From positions 1 through 9,326 of the forward strand of contig JALTPW010000670.1 of the NCBI GenBank assembly GCA_026999335.1: a stretch of DNA of 9,326 bases. Reading direction: 5' to 3'. Both the position numbers and the translations under genes were made by a program. How positions within the stretch are numbered: the first letter of the stretch is position 1; every line of letters begins with the position of its first letter. This DNA comes from Chromatiales bacterium (lineage in GTDB: Bacteria > Pseudomonadota > Gammaproteobacteria > SZUA-152). The notes below the pieces were generated by a model that saw only the letters and a program-made list of their open reading frames with translations, was not told where the DNA came from and made no database searches. Below are positions 5,441 through 9,326 of this stretch, in pieces.

Positions 5441-5893
5441 GTGAAGCAGAATTCCACACATAAGCAGCCATACCTCAACCGCCAGCGCGGCTTTACCCTC
5501 ATCGAAGTGATGGTGGTGGTGGTCATCCTCGGTATTCTCGCCGCTATCGTCGTGCCTCGCGTCATGGACAGGCCGGATGCCGCGCGCATCACCAAGGCCA
5601 AGCAGGATATTCGTGCCATCGAGAGTTCGCTGAACCTCTACAAGCTGGACAACTTTGTCTACCCGACGACGGATCAGGGGCTGGAGGCGTTGGTCAGCAA
5701 GCCTGCGGGCTCGCCCGAGCCGCGCAACTGGAAGGCCTACATGGATCGTCTGCCCAAGGATCCCTGGGGGAACGGCTATCAATACCTGTCGCCGGGTGTG
5801 AAGGGTGAGATCGATATCTTTTCTCTGGGTGCCGACGGTCAGGCGGGCGGTGAGGGTGCGAATGCCGATGTCGGCAACTGGGATCTGCAGTAA
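5441..5893 (+). CDS. gspG: Type II secretion system major pseudopilin GspG
   Basis: GspG is the main subunit of the periplasmic pseudopilus that pushes folded proteins through the outer-membrane secretin. With the GTG start at 5441 the precursor has 150 residues, the usual size. It has a basic leader ending RQRG (14-17), prepilin peptidase cleavage before F18, the conserved glutamate E22 (position 5 of the mature protein), and a hydrophobic assembly helix VMVVVVILGILAAIVVP at 23-39. The C-terminal part has the GspG signatures YPTTDQGLEALV, LPKDPWGNGYQYLSPG and the aspartate-rich SLGADGQAGGEG loop, which in this family binds calcium. It is the first visible gene of the cluster. A 49-base gap with a GC-only hairpin separates it from gspH. 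Confidence 0.96.
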   Translation: MKQNSTHKQPYLNRQRGFTLIEVMVVVVILGILAAIVVPRVMDRPDAARITKAKQDIRAIESSLNLYKLDNFVYPTTDQGLEALVSKPAGSPEPRNWKAYMDRLPKDPWGNGYQYLSPGVKGEIDIFSLGADGQAGGEGANADVGNWDLQ

Positions 5894-5921
5894 CCGCAGT
5901 GATGCCCCCGCGCGCGTCACC

Positions 5922-5979
5922 GGCCGGCCTGTCGTGCCTCCAGTGAACACGCAACTGCCCGTCTGTATATTGGCCGGCC
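5922..5979 (+). promoter_or_regulatory. GC-only stem-loop at the gspG-gspH junction
   Basis: GGCCGGCC occurs at 5922-5929 and again at 5972-5979. Being self-complementary, the two copies can pair into an 8-bp all-GC stem with a 42-base loop in the mRNA, starting 28 bases after the gspG stop. The likely gspH start codons (GTG at 5934 and 5943) lie in the loop. A T tract is absent, so it is not an intrinsic terminator. It could stabilise the 3' end of the gspG message or dampen gspH translation. This is inference. Confidence 0.4.
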
Positions 5980-6503
5980 CGCACCCCCGCCACCGGTTTG
6001 CCGTCTGCCGTGGCTTCACCCTGCTGGAACTGTTGGTGGTGCTGCTTATCATCGGCATCATCGTCAGCTTTGCCTCCCTGTCCGTCAGTCAGCACGCCAG
6101 CCGTACCCTGCAGGACGAGGCCAAGCGCATCCACAGCCTGTTGCGACTGGCGGGCGAGGAAGCGGTGCTGCAAGGGCGTGAGTTGGCCATGCAGTTCAAT
6201 CCTGAGGGCTATCTGTTCGTCACCCTCGAGGGGGCCGACTGGGTGCCGGTGGAGAAAGATCGTCTGCTGCGTGAACGGGAGCTGCCAGCGGATTTGACAC
6301 TTTCCCTGGTGCTGGAAGACGTGGAGATGGATCTGCACGACAGCGAAAATCCACCCCGTATCTTCGTGCTCTCCAGCGGCGAGATGACCCCCTTCGTCCT
6401 CGAACTCGGCAACCTGGAGGGCGAGGCCTATACCCTGCAGGGCAATTTCACCGGCAAGCTCACGCTGGCACGCACGGGGGAGGCGGACGATGACCATTGG
6501 TAA
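5943..6503 (+). CDS. gspH: Type II secretion system minor pseudopilin GspH
   Basis: GspH is a minor pseudopilin that joins GspI, J and K at the pseudopilus tip. The type IV pilin-like N-terminus is clear: CRG then FTLLELLVVLLIIGIIVSFASL, with processing expected before F25 and the conserved glutamate at E29. The C-terminal domain has the GspH-type stretches LRLAGEEAVLQGRELAMQF, GYLFVTLE and LSSGEMTPFVLEL. The start is uncertain. No in-frame ATG exists between the gspG stop and the pilin motif; an ATG at 5805 lies deep inside gspG. GTG at 5943 gives 186 residues, a normal length, but a long 24-residue leader and no clear ribosome site. GTG 5934 and TTG 5970 are alternatives. A 14-codon ORF (5902-5946) ends on this GTG as GTGA, which could allow coupling. 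The gene overlaps gspI by 14 bases. Confidence 0.88.
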   Translation: MNTQLPVCILAGPHPRHRFAVCRGFTLLELLVVLLIIGIIVSFASLSVSQHASRTLQDEAKRIHSLLRLAGEEAVLQGRELAMQFNPEGYLFVTLEGADWVPVEKDRLLRERELPADLTLSLVLEDVEMDLHDSENPPRIFVLSSGEMTPFVLELGNLEGEAYTLQGNFTGKLTLARTGEADDDHW

Positions 6504-6864
6504 CCGTCAGCGTGGTTTCACCCTGCTGGAGGTCATCGTTGCTCTGGCGGTGATTGCCTTCGCCCTGTCGGCGGCGGTCAGCGCCGTGTCCGGCAATACA
6601 CGCAATGCCGCCGGCTTGCAGCAGCGCACCTATGCCCACTGGGTGGCCATGAACCAGATGGCTGAGCTGCATGCCAGCCGCCAGTGGCCATCGACGCGCA
6701 CGACTCGCGGCAGCAGCCTGATGGTGCGTCATGAGTGGTACTGGTCGATGAATGTGTCCGCCACACCGGACAAGAACGTGCGGCGCGTGGATATCAGCGT
6801 GCGCGTCGATGAGGATGCCGAATCACCGCTGGTGACCCTGACCGGCTTCGTGGGGCGCCAATGA
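6490..6864 (+). CDS. gspI: Type II secretion system minor pseudopilin GspI
   Basis: GspI nucleates the pseudopilus tip complex with GspJ and GspK. The 124-residue precursor has a short leader MTIGNRQRG, cleavage before F10, and E14 as the conserved glutamate, followed by the hydrophobic helix VIVALAVIAFALSAAVSAV (15-33). The family segment around AHWVAMNQMAELH (49-61) and a compact C-terminal beta domain ending TLTGFVGRQ follow. Length is typical for GspI, the smallest of the minor pseudopilins. The ATG has a strong GGAGG site at 6479-6483, lies 14 bases inside gspH in another frame, and its TGA overlaps the gspJ ATG (ATGA), so translation is coupled on both sides. Confidence 0.94.
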   Translation: MTIGNRQRGFTLLEVIVALAVIAFALSAAVSAVSGNTRNAAGLQQRTYAHWVAMNQMAELHASRQWPSTRTTRGSSLMVRHEWYWSMNVSATPDKNVRRVDISVRVDEDAESPLVTLTGFVGRQ

Positions 6865-7475
6865 AGGGGCGCAATGGACACGGCGGATTCACCCTGCTGG
6901 AGCTGTTGGTGGCGTTGTCCATCTTCGCCCTGCTGTCGGCCATGGCCTATGGCGGATTGAATACGGTCATGCGCTCGCAGCAGGTCACCACGGAACAGGC
7001 CGAGCGACTGGCACAGTTGCAGAAGGCCTTTTTCTGGTTGGGTCGGGATATTACCCAGGCCAGCAATCGCAAGATCCGTGATGAATTCGGTGATGAACAG
7101 GCGGCCATGGTGGGTATCAGTATTGGTGAGCGCCGCCTCGAACTGAGCCGCAACGGCTGGCGCAATCCTGTTGGTCGCAAGCGCAGTAACCTGATGCGTG
7201 TGGCATGGGGAGTGCGTGATGAAACGCTAGTGCGCCTGCATTGGAACGTGCTGGATCGTGCCCAGGACAGCAAACCATTGGAAACCGAGATGCTGGACGA
7301 CGTGGAGGAACTGGAGCTGCGTTTCCTCGATGACAAACAGAAATGGCACGATGTGTGGCCGGCCCTCAGCCGTGGCGAGGTGTCCAAGGTGGCTCTGCCG
7401 CTGGCGGTGGAGGTGATCCTGGAGACCGGGCGCGAGGGCCGCATTCGCCGTGTTTTCGAGGTGGCCGGCGGATGA
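6861..7475 (+). CDS. gspJ: Type II secretion system minor pseudopilin GspJ
   Basis: GspJ is the third tip pseudopilin and forms a complex with GspI and GspK. The 204-residue precursor has leader MKGRNGHGG, cleavage before F10, glutamate E14, and the hydrophobic helix LLVALSIFALLSAMAYGGL (15-33). Downstream, the LQKAFFWLGRDITQ segment matches the GspJ family pattern of an aromatic residue followed by RDI/RDL, and WPALSRGEVSKVALPLAVEVILE near the C-terminus matches the conserved GspJ end. Length is normal. It overlaps gspI by ATGA and gspK by ATGA. Two hundred bases of an alternative frame at its 3' end are open into gspK but show no pilin features, so the gspK start is placed at the gspJ stop. 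Confidence 0.94.
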   Translation: MKGRNGHGGFTLLELLVALSIFALLSAMAYGGLNTVMRSQQVTTEQAERLAQLQKAFFWLGRDITQASNRKIRDEFGDEQAAMVGISIGERRLELSRNGWRNPVGRKRSNLMRVAWGVRDETLVRLHWNVLDRAQDSKPLETEMLDDVEELELRFLDDKQKWHDVWPALSRGEVSKVALPLAVEVILETGREGRIRRVFEVAGG

Positions 7476-8446
7476 TGGGCCAGAAGATGATGAACCACAG
7501 GCGCAGACAGTCCGGCGTGGCGCTGATTACCGCCTTGCTGATTACCGCTCTGGTGACGGTGGCTGCGGTGTCCATGGCCTCGCGCCAACAGCTGGATATC
7601 CGCCGCACCGGTAACCTGATGGAGGCCGATCAGGCTTGGCAGTACGCCCTCGGCGTCGAGGCCTGGGCGCGCCAGGTGCTGGCTGCGGATGATCATACGC
7701 GCGATACCCTCGACTATCTGAAAGACCCCTGGGCCGCTGCGGTGCCGACCCTTCCGGTCGAGGGGGGTTCGGTACAGGGCACGGTGGAGGATCTGCAGGG
7801 GCGTTTCAACCTCAACAACCTGGTCGATGCCAGCGGCAAGCCTGTACCGGCCCAGGAAAAGATCCTGCAGAATCTGTTCGAGCGGGTGGCGGCCACGGAT
7901 GCCAAGTTAAGCCTGGATCCCTCTCTGACTGATGTGGTGGTGGACTGGCTGGATGCCGAGCCCGGCGTCTATCGCAGTGGTGCCGAGGATGGCGATTATC
8001 TGAGTATGGAACCCGTGCCCTATCGCGCCGCCAACCGGCCAATGGTCAGTCCCAGTGAAATGCTGGCCCTGGCGGGCTTTTCCGTCCGCGCGGTGGCGAA
8101 ACTGACGCCTCTGGTCGCCACCCTGCCCGGGCCGACCACGCTCAACGTCAACACGGTGCCGGAAATGGTGCTGATCGGCCTGGACTCGAAGCTGACACCG
8201 CCAATGGCGCAGCAAGTCGTGGCCTACCGGAAAAAGACCCCCTTCGACTCGGCGGCGGATTTCACCCAATACATGAAAAGCGAGTTCGATATCACCGTGG
8301 ATCCCAAATTGGTGGATGTCAAGAGTGAATATTTTCTGGCCAATGCCCTCGCCACCATCGGCCGTACCCATGTACAGTTATACAGCCTGCTGAAACGTAG
8401 CGATAACAAGGTCACCACCCTACAGCGGAGCATTGGAGTCTATTAG
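7472..8446 (+). CDS. gspK: Type II secretion system minor pseudopilin GspK
   Basis: GspK is the large pseudopilin capping the tip. From the ATG at 7472 (overlapping the gspJ stop as ATGA) it has 324 residues, the usual size. The leader is rich in R (RRRQSG, 10-15) and is followed by VALITALLITALVTVAAVSM. The mature protein has threonine instead of glutamate at position 5, which is normal for GspK and unlike the other pseudopilins. Other family features are DLQGRFNLNNLV (about 110-121), VVDWLDAEPGVYRSGAEDGDY (about 156-176; metal-binding acidic region in relatives) and LNVNTVPEMVL (226-236), typical of the inserted helical domain. ATGs at 7475, 7487 and 7490 are alternative starts. Its TAG shares one base with the gspL GTG. 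Confidence 0.94.
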   Translation: MMGQKMMNHRRRQSGVALITALLITALVTVAAVSMASRQQLDIRRTGNLMEADQAWQYALGVEAWARQVLAADDHTRDTLDYLKDPWAAAVPTLPVEGGSVQGTVEDLQGRFNLNNLVDASGKPVPAQEKILQNLFERVAATDAKLSLDPSLTDVVVDWLDAEPGVYRSGAEDGDYLSMEPVPYRAANRPMVSPSEMLALAGFSVRAVAKLTPLVATLPGPTTLNVNTVPEMVLIGLDSKLTPPMAQQVVAYRKKTPFDSAADFTQYMKSEFDITVDPKLVDVKSEYFLANALATIGRTHVQLYSLLKRSDNKVTTLQRSIGVY

Positions 8447-9326
8447 TGCGTAAACAACTGATCCTGCCATTGCCGGCAGATGGCCTGAATGAGGCCGATG
8501 AATTGAGCTGGGTGCTGCGTGACGACGAACGCCCCGCTGGCAGTCTGTTTCGTGGCATTCTCGCCGAGGCCGTGAAGCAGGCAGCCGGGGCACGGGTGGT
8601 GGTGCTGGTGCCGGGGGGGGACGTGCTGTTGGCCAGCGCTGAACTGCCGGGCCTGAACCGTCAGCGGCTGGTGCGCGCGGTGCCCTTTGCGCTTGAGGAG
8701 CAATTGGCCAGTGACGTGGAAGATATGCATTTTGCTCTCGGTAGCCGCAGCCATGGTGGCCGCATTCACAATGCCGTGGTGGCGCGCGAAAAGATCGCCG
8801 CCTGGCTGGAGTCTCTGCGTGCCGCCGGTCTGCAGGCGGACGTGATGCTTTCCGAGGTGCTGGCAGTGCCACGCGAGGCCGCCAACGATGCCGAACGGCA
8901 CTGGTCGCTGCTGATCGATGGCGTGCGTTGTCTGCTGCGTACCGACAGTCAGCATGGTCTGGCGCTGGATCTGAATAATCTGTCCGTTGTCCTGCAGGCG
9001 GCACTGGACGAGGCGGGTGACAGTCTGCCGGCCAGCCTCGACGTAAAAATCTGTGGCGATGATACCTTTTCCGGCAGCGATGCCGACAAACAGTTGGCCC
9101 GGGTTTGCGAAGGGGCGGGTATCGACGTGGTACTGCAGCCGCAGGAGGAGGATAGCACCCTGTTGCTGGCACGTGGTTTCGATGAAAAGGTGGCTATCAA
9201 TTTGTTGCAGGGTGACTACAGCCGTCGTGGACAGCTGGAAAAACTACTGCGCCCGTGGCGCCCGGCGATATTTTTGCTGGGCCTGTGGCTGGTGGTTCAG
9301 CTGGGTGCGATGGGGCTGGAGTACAG
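8446..9326 (+). CDS. gspL: Type II secretion system protein GspL (partial, runs off window)
   Basis: GspL is the single-pass inner-membrane platform protein that holds the GspE ATPase through its cytoplasmic domain and pairs with GspM through its periplasmic domain. The start is GTG at 8446, sharing a base with the gspK TAG, with GGAG at 8435-8438. About 293 codons are present of a protein usually near 400. The cytoplasmic actin-like domain is recognisable from PFALEEQLASDVEDMHFA (about 83-100) and NLLQGDYSRR (252-261). The membrane segment PAIFLLGLWLVVQLG (273-287) follows, and the window ends just after it. The periplasmic ferredoxin-like domain is missing because of the window edge, not a mutation. 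Eight consecutive G (8613-8620) encode P-G-G-D at codons 56-59. Confidence 0.93.
   Translation, partial: MRKQLILPLPADGLNEADELSWVLRDDERPAGSLFRGILAEAVKQAAGARVVVLVPGGDVLLASAELPGLNRQRLVRAVPFALEEQLASDVEDMHFALGSRSHGGRIHNAVVAREKIAAWLESLRAAGLQADVMLSEVLAVPREAANDAERHWSLLIDGVRCLLRTDSQHGLALDLNNLSVVLQAALDEAGDSLPASLDVKICGDDTFSGSDADKQLARVCEGAGIDVVLQPQEEDSTLLLARGFDEKVAINLLQGDYSRRGQLEKLLRPWRPAIFLLGLWLVVQLGAMGLEY

Noticed and set aside
5805..5942. An ATG at 5805 as start of gspH, giving 232 residues
   Set aside because: It would overlap gspG by 89 bases, and the extra N-terminal residues resemble no prepilin leader. They read as an out-of-frame translation of gspG.
6947..7696. 249-residue minus-strand ORF opposite gspJ/gspK
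   Set aside because: Low-complexity R/S-rich composition, typical of the antisense of GC-rich genes. The plus strand is clearly gspJ and gspK.
8420..9172. 250-residue minus-strand ORF opposite gspL
   Set aside because: P/A/R-rich antisense shadow. The plus strand encodes GspL with family motifs.

Overview
The window looks like chromosomal DNA of a gammaproteobacterium. The support is the gene order petA-petB-petC-sspA-sspB, the close match of SspA and SspB to their enterobacterial relatives (the FPHPPLMP pocket of SspA, the LRVVK tail of SspB), a gammaproteobacterial-type cytochrome b with PVWY at the Qo site, and a type II secretion system (T2SS) in the G-H-I-J-K-L order. Genus cannot be decided from the sequence. 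Apart from one small insertion-like element, base use and gene packing look even, and no large mobile element or phage is present.

Layout. 1-445: no supportable gene; it holds several small inverted repeats and, just before petA, a tandem GGGTTAAC repeat. 446-3023: petABC, the complete cytochrome bc1 complex (Rieske protein, cytochrome b, cytochrome c1), translationally coupled by overlapping stop and start codons and closed by a strong intrinsic terminator (3037-3072). 3124-3155: a promoter with a perfect TATAAT box for sspA (3250-3876) and sspB (3903-4313), encoding an RNA polymerase-associated stress protein and the ClpXP adaptor. 4314-4643: a gene-free gap between the convergent sspB and rrtA genes. 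It contains a degenerate CACRGAG-type repeat and a 160-bp MITE-like element with perfect 18-bp terminal inverted repeats and a 5-bp target duplication. 4644-5282 (minus strand): a rhombosortase-type rhomboid protease. 5283-5440: divergent control region. 5441-9326: a T2SS pseudopilin/assembly operon, gspG-H-I-J-K and the first ~293 codons of gspL, running off the right edge.

How the genes work together. PetABC passes electrons from quinol to a soluble cytochrome c and builds proton-motive force. SspA and SspB are stress and proteolysis regulators that commonly follow petABC in this class. The secretion operon encodes the pseudopilus: major pseudopilin GspG, minor tip pseudopilins GspH, I, J and K, and the inner-membrane platform protein GspL. 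The divergent rhombosortase fits this setting because rhombosortases process GlyGly-CTERM proteins, many of which are T2SS substrates. gspC, D, E and F are not upstream of gspG here, so the T2SS locus is split or rearranged.

I found no wholly new multigene system. The least expected items are the MITE-like element, the GC-only hairpin at the gspG-gspH junction, the competing stems in the rrtA/gspG intergenic region, and the 10-bp-phased repeat before petA.
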